Shown here: positions 21,467 through 31,800 of the stretch, piece after piece | How the letters are laid out: every line of letters begins with the position of its first letter | How positions within the stretch are numbered: position 1 is the stretch's first letter | DNA from: Sulfuritalea sp. | Lineage (GTDB): Bacteria; Pseudomonadota; Gammaproteobacteria; Burkholderiales; Rhodocyclaceae | Reading direction: 5' to 3' | Length of the DNA stretch: 35,911 nucleotides | Assembly: GCA_022842325.1 (NCBI GenBank) | Contig: JALHPU010000040.1 | Coordinates: 1-35,911 of the forward strand | The notes under the pieces: generated by a model | Told to the model about the DNA's origin: nothing | What the model saw: only the letters and a program-made list of their open reading frames with translations | The model's database searches: none | Program-made: the position numbers and the translations under genes

Positions 21467-21724
21467 CGCTCATGGCTCCGGTACGCCGCCCCGCGTCATG
21501 AAATCTCGCACCGTCGATGCGCCCCAAGCTGGCAAATGGGCCCGCCCCTCCCATCCGCTACGCGGCCCACGGCTGGCTTTGCACAGCCAGCCGGCTGCGG
21601 CGGCGCACCGCATGCGGTGCGAAACCCCGCCTCGCCCCCTCACGGGGAGGCTACTGGTCTGCTCGCTGCGCTCGAACCAGACACAGCGCGCTTGGCAATG
21701 TATTTCACGTTAAGTAGCCGATAA
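21467..21724. other. Intergenic region with extragenic palindromes
   Basis: No gene is supported. The region has GCTGGCT/AGCCAGC near 21575-21595, the perfect 16-base palindrome GCACCGCATGCGGTGC (21605-21620) and a CCCCTC-A-CGGGG-like fold around 21640. It is GC-rich and resembles clustered extragenic palindromes or a structured leader upstream of metY. No known riboswitch pattern is recognised. Confidence 0.5.
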
Positions 21725-23008
21725 ATGACCTACAACTTCGATACCCTCGCCCTGCATGCGGGCCAGGTGCCGGACGAGCGCTTCGGCGCGCGGGCGACGC
21801 CGATCTACCTGACCACCTCCTTCGTTTTCAAGGATTCCGATCAGGCCGCCGCGCTGTTCAACATGGAGCGCGCCGGCCACGTCTATTCGCGCATTTCCAA
21901 TCCGACCAATGCGGTCCTCGAAGAGCGCATCGCCGCGCTCGAAGGCGGTGTCGGCGCGATCGCGGTGGCCTCTGGCCAGGCCGCGCTGCATCTGGCGATC
22001 GCCACCCTGATGGGCGCCGGTTCCCACATCGTCGCCAGCCGCTCGCTTTACGGCGGCTCGCACAACCTGCTCGACTACACCCTGCCGCGTTTCGGCATCA
22101 GCACCACATTCGTCGATCCGCGCGATCTCGACGCATGGCGCGCGGCGATCCGTCCCGAAACGCGCCTGCTGTTCGGCGAGACCCTGGGCAATCCCGGACT
22201 CGACGTGCTGAACATTCCCGAAGTGGCGGCACTGGCCCATCATCACGGCCTGCCGCTGATGGTGGACAGCACCTTCACCACGCCGTGGCTGATGCGCCCC
22301 TTCGATCACGGCGCCGACCTGATTTTTCATTCCGCGACCAAGTTCCTCGGCGGCCACGGCGTCGCCATCGGCGGCCTGCTGGTCGATGGCGGCACTTTCG
22401 ATTGGGACAAGTCCGGCAAATTCCCGACCCTGACCGAGCCCTATGACGGCTTTCACGGTATGGATTTCAGCGAGGAATCCACCGTCGCTGCCTTCCTGCT
22501 GCGGGCGCGACGCGAAGGCCTGCGCGACTTCGGCGCCTGCATGAGCCCGATGACCGCCTTCCAGCTGCTGCAAGGCGTCGAAACGCTGCCGCTGCGCATG
22601 GAGCGGCACATCGCCAACACGCGCCAGGCCGTCGCCCACCTGGCAAGTCAGGAAGCCGTGGCCAGCGTCGGCTACCCGGAGCTGGACAACCACCCCGACC
22701 ATGCGCTGGCGCAAAAGCTGCTGCCGCGCGGCGCCGGTTCGGTGTTCAGTTTCACGCTCAAGGGTGGCCGCGCCGCAGGGCGCAAGTTCATCGAGGCCCT
22801 GCGCGTGTTTTCGCACCTGGCCAATGTCGGCGATGCCAAGTCGCTGGTGATCCACCCGGCATCGACCACCCACTTCCGCATGTCGGACAGCGCACTGCTG
22901 GCCGCCGGCATCCATCCCGGCACCATCCGCCTGTCGATCGGCCTGGAGGATTCCGGCGACTTGCTCGAAGACCTTAATCGCGGCCTCGCCGCCGCTCAAA
23001 AGATCTGA
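21725..23008 (+). CDS. metY: O-acetylhomoserine sulfhydrylase (PLP-dependent)
   Basis: The 427-residue enzyme of the Cys/Met-metabolism PLP family makes homocysteine from O-acetyl- or O-succinylhomoserine and sulfide in methionine synthesis. Seen are the cofactor phosphate-binding area VYSRISNPTNAVLEERIAAL, the SGQAALHLA loop (83-91), D181 that contacts the PLP ring, and the PLP lysine K206 (SATKFLGGHG). The C-terminus has SLVIHPASTTHFRM and GTIRLSIGLED. The length fits the O-acetylhomoserine subgroup better than the shorter MetZ. No signal peptide is present, so it is cytoplasmic. No good Shine-Dalgarno precedes the ATG. The downstream hydrolase starts 2 bases after its stop, suggesting cotranscription. 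Confidence 0.93.
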   Translation: MTYNFDTLALHAGQVPDERFGARATPIYLTTSFVFKDSDQAAALFNMERAGHVYSRISNPTNAVLEERIAALEGGVGAIAVASGQAALHLAIATLMGAGSHIVASRSLYGGSHNLLDYTLPRFGISTTFVDPRDLDAWRAAIRPETRLLFGETLGNPGLDVLNIPEVAALAHHHGLPLMVDSTFTTPWLMRPFDHGADLIFHSATKFLGGHGVAIGGLLVDGGTFDWDKSGKFPTLTEPYDGFHGMDFSEESTVAAFLLRARREGLRDFGACMSPMTAFQLLQGVETLPLRMERHIANTRQAVAHLASQEAVASVGYPELDNHPDHALAQKLLPRGAGSVFSFTLKGGRAAGRKFIEALRVFSHLANVGDAKSLVIHPASTTHFRMSDSALLAAGIHPGTIRLSIGLEDSGDLLEDLNRGLAAAQKI

Positions 23009-23009
23009 C

Positions 23010-23813
23010 ATGGAACTTGAAATCGATGGCCAGGCAGCCTTTGCTTACACCGGGGGCAAGCCCTTCGATGCCGCCCTGCCCTGCGTCGTGTTCATCCATG
23101 GTGCGCAGAACGATCACAGCGTCTGGGGGCTGCAAAGCCGCTGGTTTGCCCACCACGGCTACGGCGTGCTGGCCGTCGACCTGCCGGGACATGGCCGCAG
23201 CGCAGGTTCGCCGCTGCCCTCGATCGAAGCCCTGGCCGACTGGATTGAGCTGTTCATGGAAAGAGTCGGCGCTGGCGATACGGCGCCTACGGTGTCCCTG
23301 GTCGGTCACAGCATGGGCTCCCTGACCGCGCTGGAATGCGCGGCGCGCCATCCGGCGCGCATCGCGCGCATCGCGCTGGTCGGCACCGCCGTGCCGATGC
23401 CGGTGTCGGACGCCCTGCTCGGCGCGGCCCGCGACAAGGAAGCCAAGGCGATCGACATGATCAACACCTGGTCGCATTCGCCGCGCGGCACGGTCGGCGG
23501 CAATACCGTGCCCGGCATGTGGATGCTCGGCGCCGCGAAGCGTCTGGCGCAGCGCCAGCCGCCCGGCGTGCTGTACAACGACCTCGCCGCCTGCAATGCC
23601 TACACGCATGGCATGGCGGCTGCCGCCGAACTGAACTGCCCGGCGCTGATCGTCAGCGGCAGCCGCGACATGATGACCCATCCCAAGGCCGCGGCGAAGC
23701 TGGCCGCCGCCATCAAGGACGTCCGCAGCGTCAGTCTCGACGGCGCCGGCCACGCGCTGATGGCCGAGCAGCCCGATGCGGTGCTCGATGCCTTGCGCGC
23801 ATTCATCGCCTGA
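23010..23813 (+). CDS. Alpha/beta-fold hydrolase
   Basis: The 267-residue protein has an oxyanion-hole region FIHGAQNDHSVW (28-39), a nucleophile elbow GHSMGS with S101, catalytic D220 (SGSRDMMT) and H248 (GAGHAL). Lid residues lie at about 130-190. The substrate is unknown; the family covers esterases, C-C hydrolases and others. It is cytoplasmic. The start lies 2 bases after the metY stop, so it is probably in the metY transcript, but no established link to methionine synthesis follows from this. Confidence 0.9.
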   Translation: MELEIDGQAAFAYTGGKPFDAALPCVVFIHGAQNDHSVWGLQSRWFAHHGYGVLAVDLPGHGRSAGSPLPSIEALADWIELFMERVGAGDTAPTVSLVGHSMGSLTALECAARHPARIARIALVGTAVPMPVSDALLGAARDKEAKAIDMINTWSHSPRGTVGGNTVPGMWMLGAAKRLAQRQPPGVLYNDLAACNAYTHGMAAAAELNCPALIVSGSRDMMTHPKAAAKLAAAIKDVRSVSLDGAGHALMAEQPDAVLDALRAFIA

Positions 23814-23818
23814 CGCTC

Positions 23819-24586
23819 TTGGAAGCCCCGCACCAGCCATTTCCGACCGTGCGCAGTGGCTTGCCGCTGACCGCGCCGTTCGAGTGGCTGCGGCGCGGCG
23901 CCGATGACCTCAGGGCCGGCGGTTTCGCCAGCCTGTTCTACGGCCTGTGCTTTGCCGGCGGCGGCTTGCTGCTGTTCCTCGCCTTCCGCCATGCCGTGCA
24001 ACTGGTCACCGCGGTCACCGCCGGATTCATGCTGCTGGGGCCGTTCCTGGCGCTCGGCCTCTACGAACTCTCGCGCCGACGCGAAACCGGAGAGGCACTG
24101 AGCCTGACCGCCACGCTGGCGGTGTGGAAGCGCAACATCGGCTGCTTCGGCATCTACTCGCTGATCCTGATCGTCATCTACCTGGTCTGGGCGCGCGCCT
24201 CGCTGGTGATGTTCGCCCTGTTCTATCAGGGCGGCATGCCGACCCTGGGCAGCTTCATGACGCAGATCCTCAAGTTCGACAACATCGAATTCCTGCTGGC
24301 CTATCTCGCCGTCGGCGGTTTCTTCGCCGTGCTGGTGTTCGCGTTTTCGGTGGTATCCATCCCGATGATGCTGGAGCGCAACCAGGATACCGTCACCGCC
24401 ATGCTGGCGAGTTTCCTGGCGCTGGTGCGCAACCTGCCGATGATGCTGATCTGGGGTGCGCTGGTGGTCCTGCTGACCGCCATCGGCATCGCCACGGCCT
24501 TCCTCGGCCTGATCGTCACCATGCCCCTGGTCGGACATGCCACCTGGCATGCCTACCGCGCGCTGATCGAACCCCTGCCGGCATGA
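23819..24586 (+). CDS. DUF2189-type multi-pass membrane protein
   Basis: The frame has no ATG upstream of the conserved region, so a TTG at 23819 (MEAPHQPFPTVRSGL) is the likely start; a GTG at 23849 is the alternative. The 255 residues contain about six hydrophobic helices (FYGLCFAGGGLLLFLAFR, VTAGFMLLGPFLALGLYELS, IYSLILIVIYLVWARASLVM, LLAYLAVGGFFAVLVFAFSV, LPMMLIWGALVVLLTAIGIA and a last one ending in PLVGHATWHAYRAL). The family is of unknown function in the inner membrane. Its stop overlaps the start of the MFS gene (ATGA), so they are translationally coupled. Confidence 0.85.
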   Translation: MEAPHQPFPTVRSGLPLTAPFEWLRRGADDLRAGGFASLFYGLCFAGGGLLLFLAFRHAVQLVTAVTAGFMLLGPFLALGLYELSRRRETGEALSLTATLAVWKRNIGCFGIYSLILIVIYLVWARASLVMFALFYQGGMPTLGSFMTQILKFDNIEFLLAYLAVGGFFAVLVFAFSVVSIPMMLERNQDTVTAMLASFLALVRNLPMMLIWGALVVLLTAIGIATAFLGLIVTMPLVGHATWHAYRALIEPLPA

Positions 24587-25770
24587 GCCACCGCAGGAAC
24601 ATCGCGCTGCTGGCCGCGGCGCAGGCGCTGCTGCTGACCAACGGCATCATGCTGGTCTCGATCAACGGCCTGCTCGGCCTGCAGCTCGCCGCCGACAAGC
24701 GCCTGGCGACGCTGCCGATCACCACCTACGTCATCGGCGGCGCGCTGGCGACCCTGCCGGCCGCTTTTTTCATGAAGCGTTTCGGCCGCCGTGCCGGCTT
24801 CATGCTCGGCGCCGGCCTGGGCATGCTTGGCGCGGCGATTTCGGCCTTCGCCGTCAGCATCGGCAGCTTCTGGCTACTTTGCCTCGGCACCGTGTTTGCC
24901 GGCATCTACAACGCCTTCGGCCAGCAATACCGCTTCGCCGCCGCCGACGCCGCACCGCTGGACTGGAAGGGCAAGGCGATTTCGCTGACGCTGGCCGGCG
25001 GCATCCTCGGCGGCGTGATCGGCCCCGAAGTCGGCAAGCTGACGCGTACCCTGCTGGAACCCACCTACCTCGCCAGCTACGCCGCACTGATCGGCTTTGC
25101 CGCACTGTCGATGCTGATCGCCAGCCGGCTCGACATCCCGCCGCTGTCGGTCGCCGAACAAAAGGCCGTCGGCCGCCCGCTGCACCGGATCGCGCGCCAG
25201 CCGGCCTTCGCCGTGGCCGTACTGGCTGCAGCCTGCGGCTATGGCGTGATGAACCTGCTGATGACGGCGACGCCGCTGGCGATGGACATCTGCGGCATGC
25301 CCTTCGCCGACACGGCCTTCATCCTGCAATGGCACGTGATCGGCATGTTCGCGCCGTCCTTCTTCACCGGCGACCTGATCAAGCGTTTCGGCGTGCTGAA
25401 TATCCTGATCATCGGCGCCGCGCTGATGTTCCTCTGCATCGGCATCGCGCTGTCCGGCGTGACTCTGATGCACTTCTGGTGGGCGCTGGTGCTGCTCGGC
25501 ATCGGCTGGAATTTCCTGTTCATCGGCGGCACCACGCTGCTCACCGAAACCTATCGCCCCGAGGAAAAGGCCAAGGTGCAGGGCAGCAACGATTTCATGG
25601 TGCTCGGCGTGCAGGGCCTCACCTCGCTGTCATCGGGCGTGCTGGTCACCAGCACCGGCTGGGCCAGCCTCAACACCTACGCCCTGCCCATCGTCGCCAT
25701 GACCGCGCTGGCGACTGCGTTGCTGTGGTTATACCGGCGCTCCCGTGCAAGCGCCGGGACCAGCGCATGA
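24583..25770 (+). CDS. MFS transporter
   Basis: The 395-residue inner-membrane transporter has roughly 12 hydrophobic helices and motif A-like MKRFGRRAGF in the loop after the second helix. Helix-rich segments include FWLLCLGTVFAGIYNAFG, AISLTLAGGILGGVIGPEVG and FWWALVLLGIGWNFLFIGGT. Substrate is unknown; the family moves small solutes with proton coupling. The start overlaps the DUF2189 stop. The gene ends 53 bases before the adhesin stop, and the two genes converge. No terminator hairpin stands out between them. Confidence 0.92.
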   Translation: MSHRRNIALLAAAQALLLTNGIMLVSINGLLGLQLAADKRLATLPITTYVIGGALATLPAAFFMKRFGRRAGFMLGAGLGMLGAAISAFAVSIGSFWLLCLGTVFAGIYNAFGQQYRFAAADAAPLDWKGKAISLTLAGGILGGVIGPEVGKLTRTLLEPTYLASYAALIGFAALSMLIASRLDIPPLSVAEQKAVGRPLHRIARQPAFAVAVLAAACGYGVMNLLMTATPLAMDICGMPFADTAFILQWHVIGMFAPSFFTGDLIKRFGVLNILIIGAALMFLCIGIALSGVTLMHFWWALVLLGIGWNFLFIGGTTLLTETYRPEEKAKVQGSNDFMVLGVQGLTSLSSGVLVTSTGWASLNTYALPIVAMTALATALLWLYRRSRASAGTSA

Positions 25771-25823
25771 GCACCGGCCAGGCTAGCGTCGCCGTATAAA
25801 CGTTCCGCTGGTGGCAGCCGCGC

Positions 25824-28800
25824 TCAGGAGCATTGAGCGACCTTCTTGGTCGCCGCGCGACGCTCGTCCTTCTTGTCTTCCTTGCTCTCGGCCGTCTTCT
25901 TCTTTTCGTCCTTCTGCGCGTCTTTTTTCTCGTCCTGAGTCTTGCCGGTATCCTTGTCCTCGCCACCTCCGGCAGGTGCCGATTCCGTGGTCTGGCTGTC
26001 GGTCGGCTGCGTCGACGTACCGGCAGGTGCTGTCTCGAGCCTGTCGCTCTGCGTGGCACCGGCGCCGACTGTTGGCTCGGTATCGCCGAATGTGCCGGTC
26101 TCGCCGCCGGTGGTTTGCGTCGTCAGGCTGGCCAGGGTCGGCCCGCTGGCGGTTTCCGTAGTCGTTGTGGGGGCAACCGGCGCGCTGGTCGGCTCATCGG
26201 CAAGTGCTTCCGTGGTCCGCGTCACGGTGATGACGATGTCGTTGATGGCGGTATCCGTGACGCGGGTGCTGCCCGAGTCGACCAGGGTCGGTGTCGCTCC
26301 GGCGAAATTGGCGGGCGCGGAAGCAATTGTCCCGGCAATGGCGCTGTAGTTGATGCTGCCCCCCGCCGGGACGCTGCTCACCGCACCGGCGGCCATCACG
26401 ATGTTGCCGGTGGCCGTGCCCAGATCGATGTTCTGCCCGGAAATGCTGGCGTTCTGCATGATTCCGGCGTGGGCCTGCAGCCTTACCGTACCGCCGGCCA
26501 GCAGCGCGCCGCCGACGGCGATGGTGCTGCCCGCGTGCGGTGTCAACGCGCTCAGCGTCATGTCACCCGAGGCGTTGAGGCCGCCGCTGCCGACATCGAT
26601 GGGACTCAGCGCGGCCAGCCTGAGCAGGCCGCCGTTGGCCGATACTGCAGCCGTCGTGGTGATGCCGCCCACTGCGGTGATGTCGATGTCGCCGGCGAGG
26701 GTGCTGACCGCACCGAGCAACAGCGCTACGTCATTGCCGAACACCAGGTTGCCGGTTTTCTGCGCGATCGACAGCGGGCCCGCCATGGCCAGCGTGCCGC
26801 CGCTCTTGCTGAAGTCCTGCGTGACCGAGAGGCTGCCGGCGCCGTTGAGCAGGCCACCGCTTTGCGCATACTGCGGCGTGCTGATGGCGCCGCCGACGCC
26901 GAGCGTCCCCCCGGCCATGGTCAGGCCGCCGACGTTGGCCAGCGAGCTCAGGCTGGTCGTGCCGCTGGCGGCGTCGTAGGTCACGCTGTTGCCGACCAGA
27001 TCGGCGGCGAGGACATTGCCGCCATCGACAATGATGCCGCCCCAGTTGGCCGCGTTGGACCAGTTGCCGTCGCCGCCGCCACCCGTCCAGGTAATGTTGG
27101 TCAAGGGCGAAATCGAGCCGCTGCCGCTGGCTGTGCTGCCACCCAGGCTGTAGTTGCCGGCGGCGCTGCCGCCCAGCACCAGGCCGCTGTAGCTCACGGT
27201 CTTGCCGGTGCCGGCGTGGCGCGTGTGATAGGTGCCGCTGCCTGCGCCGAAGCCGAGGTTGGCGTCGTCGCCGTTGACCACGTTGCCGAAAGTCGGCGCC
27301 GGCAATACGGCGACGCTGGTAGTGCCGTCGTAGGTCTTGGTGGTGGCACCCATCGTCAACGTCAGGCTGCGCGGGTCGACAGTCAGGTTGCCATCAACGT
27401 AGCTGAAGCTGTAGTTGGTCGCCGTCCCGCCAGCGCCGACTATTGCATAGCTGCCCACGTTGCTGGTGGCGTTTGCCGCGCTGCTGTAAGTGGGTTGCGC
27501 CGTGAACACGGCGCTGGTCTCGCTGTTCCTGAAGCCGCTGATCGTGCCGCTGAAGGCCGGATTGGCGTCGCCGTAGACCCGGTTGGCGTTGGCGGCGGTC
27601 ACGGTCAACGGCGCCGGATTGATGGCAAGCGTCCCCGGCGTGAAACTGAAGCCGCGGTTGGAATCGGCCACCAGGCTTCCCGTTGCGCCATTGATCGGAT
27701 AACTGCCAACGTTGCTGGCAAGCGTCGCCGTGCTCGACAACAGCGGAGATCCGGCAAGGGTGTCACCGGCATCCGGCGTCAGAAGGAAAGTAAAGATGGG
27801 ATCTGCATCACCGTAGAGGCGACTCGCGTTATCGATCAGCACGACATACGGCGTACCGGCATTGGCATAGAGAAGCCGGTTACCGGTCTGCGTAACCGAA
27901 GCTGGCGGATACGTAACATATGTCTTGTCATACACCTGACCGGCAACCAGACCGCCGAGGGACACCGTGCCTGAATCGGCGGTATAGATCAGGTAACGCG
28001 CTGTACCCGCCACGGCAAGCGGGGTGGCGCTGCCGCTGGAATTGACGAAGTCACCGATGCCCGCATCGAGCACGATGCTGTCGCCGCTGGCGGCAGTTGC
28101 GCTCAGCAGTGAGCCCGCATTCAGCGTAAGCCCGCCGCCGCCTGCCTGGGCAAAGAGGGTCGATCCGGTCAGATCGTTCAAATCGAGGCTGCCGGTGCTG
28201 GCCGTGATCGAAACAGGGCCGGTCACCGACAATGAACCCAGCGAAAGATTGCCGCTGGTGTCTGTGATCGAAAGTCCATTACCGATGCTGCCGATCAGGG
28301 ATGTATCCAGCGTTCCGGCGAAAGCAGCGACAAATGATCCGCCTGAGTTCAGCGACAATGCATCAGGGTCGGTTCTGAAAACCGAGCCGCCTGTGGCATT
28401 AAGCAGCAGGTCACCGGCCGCGGTATGTGTGCTGCCAATCGAGTTGCCGCCGTCGCTGACCTTCAGGTTGATGTCCCGGCCCGCCGTCAGCTGCAGGGCC
28501 CCGCTGGTCACTGTCGTCAGGTTCGTGCTGGGCGCCACCAGGATGTCCCGCCCCGAACCGATCTGCAGCGCCGCTACGTTGGCTGCCAGGCCCGTGTTCG
28601 TCGTCTGTACATTCCCGTTCAGGGTGACATCGCTGGCCGCGCCGGTATTGTTCAGCGTCATCAGGCCGTTGCCGCTGGCACCCGCGGTCAGCGTGCCCAG
28701 GCTCAATCCGGTGACGCCGGCGATGGCCAGGTGGCGCCGCGCGCTGACCGTTCCGGTACTGACCGTCGATCCGGTGCTGGTGATGCTGATGTCGCTGCTG

Positions 28801-31800
28801 CCGGCACCGCCCGAGTGCGTCGCGGCGGCGATGCTGATCGCGCCCGGCGCGCTGATCGTCATGCTGCCCGGCGCCGACAGTGCCGCCGTCGAGAGCGTGG
28901 TTCCGGCCGTCAGCTCAAGCGTGCCGAGCGTGGCCGTGATGTTGCCGAAGGCGCCGATGTCGGTGCCCGCATCGAGCATGACGTTGGCGCCGCTGATGCT
29001 GAATCCGTCCGGGTCGGTCTTGGTGATCGATCCCGTGCCGGCGCTCAACTCAAGATTGCCCAGCGCCGTGATCGTCGAGCCGATGGAGTTGCCGCCGTCG
29101 CTGACTTTGAGGTTGAGGTGCCGGCCCGCGTTCATCCGGATGCCGCCGCTGCCCAGGGTGCCGAGCGAACTGCCCGGGCCGACCAGGATGTCCTGTCCGG
29201 CACTGATGTCGATGCCGTTGTCAGTGATCAGCAGTCCGCTGTTGCTCGCCTGCAGGCTGCCGTTGAGGGTGATGTCCGTGCCGGCCCCGGTGCCAGTCAG
29301 AAGGATGGCTCCGTTATTGGCCGTCAGGTTGCCCAAATTGATGGCGCCGGCACCGGTGACCGTGATGCCGGTGCCCGCCGTCAGCGTTCCGGCGCTCACC
29401 GTACTGGCGCTGCTCAGGTTGAGGGCCCCCGCCGTGGCGCTCAGGTTGCTCGCCGTCAGGCTGGACCCGCTGAACGTCAGGTTCTGCGCCGCCGTGACGC
29501 CATAGCTGGTGGTGTTGATCGCTGCGCTGACGGTGACCTGGATGTCACCGGCGTTGGCCGTCATGCCGCCGCCCGCCCCCGGGGTGAAGCTCGCCGCGCT
29601 CACGTTGATCTGCTTGCCCGCCAGACTCAGGCCGTCCGGGTCGCTGCGCGTTACCGCCCCCGTTGCATTGAGCAGCAGGTCACCGGCCGCGGTATGTGTG
29701 CTGCCAATCGAGTTGCCGCCGTCGCTGACCTTCAGGTTGATGTCCCGGCCCGCCGTCAGCTGCAGGGCCCCGCTGGTCACTGTCGTCAGGTTCGTGCTGG
29801 GCGCCACCAGGATGTCCCGCCCCGAACCGATCTGCAGCGCCGCTACGTTGGCTGCCAGGCCCGTGTTCGTCGTCTGTACATTCCCGTTCAGGGTGACATC
29901 GCTGGCCGCGCCGGTATTGTTCAGCGTCATCAGGCCGTTGCCGCTGGCACCCGCGGTCAGCGTGCCCAGGCTCAATCCGGTGACGCCGGCGATGGCCAGG
30001 TGGCGCCGCGCGCTGACCGTTCCGGTACTGACCGTCGATCCGGTGCTGGTGATGCTGATGTCGCTGCTGCCGGCACCGCCCGAGTGCGTCGCGGCGGCGA
30101 TGCTGATCGCGCCCGGCGCGCTGATCGTCATGCTGCCCGGCGCCGACAGTGCCGCCGTCGAGAGCGTGGTTCCGGCCGTCAGCTCAAGCGTGCCGAGCGT
30201 GGCCGTGATGTTGCCGAAGGCGCCGATGTCGGTGCCCGCATCGAGCATGACGTTGGCGCCGCTGATGCTGAATCCGTCCGGGTCGGTCTTGGTAATCGAT
30301 CCGGTGCCTGCGCTCAGGTCAAGATTGCCCAGCGCGGTGATCGACGAGCCGATGGAGTTGCCGCCGTCGCTGACTTTGAGGTTGATGTGCCGGCCCGCCG
30401 TCAGTTGCAGGGCCCCGCTCGTCACCGTCGCCAGGCTCGTGCCGGGCGCCACCAGGATGTCCCGCCCCGAACTGATCTGCAGCGCCACCACGTTGTCTGC
30501 CAGGCCTGTGTTCGTCGTCTGCATGTTCCCGTTCAGGGTGATGTCGAAACCGCCCGTCGTGGCAAGGCGGATGGTGCCGTTGGTGCTGAACGGGCCAAAG
30601 CCGAAATGCCCGAGGCTGCGCGTCAGATCGACGCTGCCCGTGGGTGCGAAGCTGCCGCCGGTATGGTTGAAGTCCGTGGTGACGCGCAGCAGGCCGCTGC
30701 CGTTCACGGTGCCGCCGCTCTGGTTCAGCACACTTGCATTGAGCGTGCCGTGGTTGGTGAACACGCCGCTGCCGGTCACCGCAAGGTTGCCCAGCAGCAG
30801 CGAGGTCTCCAGCGGATCGTTCAGCACCAGCGAGCCGCCGCTGATCGTAAGATGGTTGTTGCTCGTCGAGCCCATGCCCTTGATGCTGTCATTGCCGGCG
30901 GCATGCGAAATACTCACGCCGGCAACCAGCCCCAGTGTCACGTAGTCGGAGCTTCCCGGCAGTGCATTGCCCGTCCAGTTGTTGGCATCCGCCCAGTTGC
31001 TGGTGCCGGCGCCCCCATCCCAGCAGATGCCGACGCAAATCAGCCCGCTGTGGGTCAGGCGGAAGTTGCTGCCGACGATGGCGGCGTTCGTGCCGTAAGG
31101 CAGGCTTTCAGTCGCGAAACTTCCCGACATCGCGCCGGCCGTGATCACGTCGAAGCTTTCACTGGCCGGGACGAAGCCGTTGATGGGCACGGCATTCAAT
31201 GTTCCACCCAGTGTCGCGCTGCCGCTCACGGCCAGCACGTCGTACTGGCTGCCGGCCAGGACGCCGCCGACCTCGGCCTCGATCACGCCCGTGGCGCCAT
31301 TGCTGAAATTGCCGGCGACGCTCAGTGTGCCCGCCGCGCCGCTGCCGCCCGGGCGGATCGTGCCGTTGTTGGCGAGGCCCGCCCCGTCGGCGGCAATGGT
31401 GCCGATGCCGCGAATCTCGGCGCCCGCCGGATTGGTCAGGGCGCTGCCGCCCGTCGAGAACACCGCCCCGCTGCCGAGGTCGATCACGCCGCCCGCGAGC
31501 TGGTTGAAGGCGATATTGACCGTGCTGGTACCGGCGTTGGCCTTGACGATGCTGCCGCTGTTGCTGAAGCTGGCGCCGCCGCCGGCACTCACCACGGACT
31601 GGTTGTTCTGCAGGTTGATCGTGGCGCCGGCATTGTTCACCAGCGCCGCGACGTTCTGCACGTTGAGGTTGCCCGTCCCCGACCAGTTCACCGTGCCGGC
31701 GTTGATCAACTGGTAGCTCTCGCCGAGCGTGACCTGCGCCGCGCCGTCGAGGTTCAGCGTCGCGCCGGCGCCGACTGTGAAGCTGTTGGCGCCGCTGAAG

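Noticed and set aside
21467..21724. SAM or SAH riboswitch upstream of metY
   Set aside because: Hairpins are present, but I could not recognise the conserved core of any known SAM or SAH class.
25824..26100. An autotransporter beta-barrel or sorting signal at the adhesin C-terminus
   Set aside because: The end is Thr-rich and then Lys/Glu-rich with a final KKVAQCS; no amphipathic strand pattern, LPxTG or PEP-CTERM motif is present.
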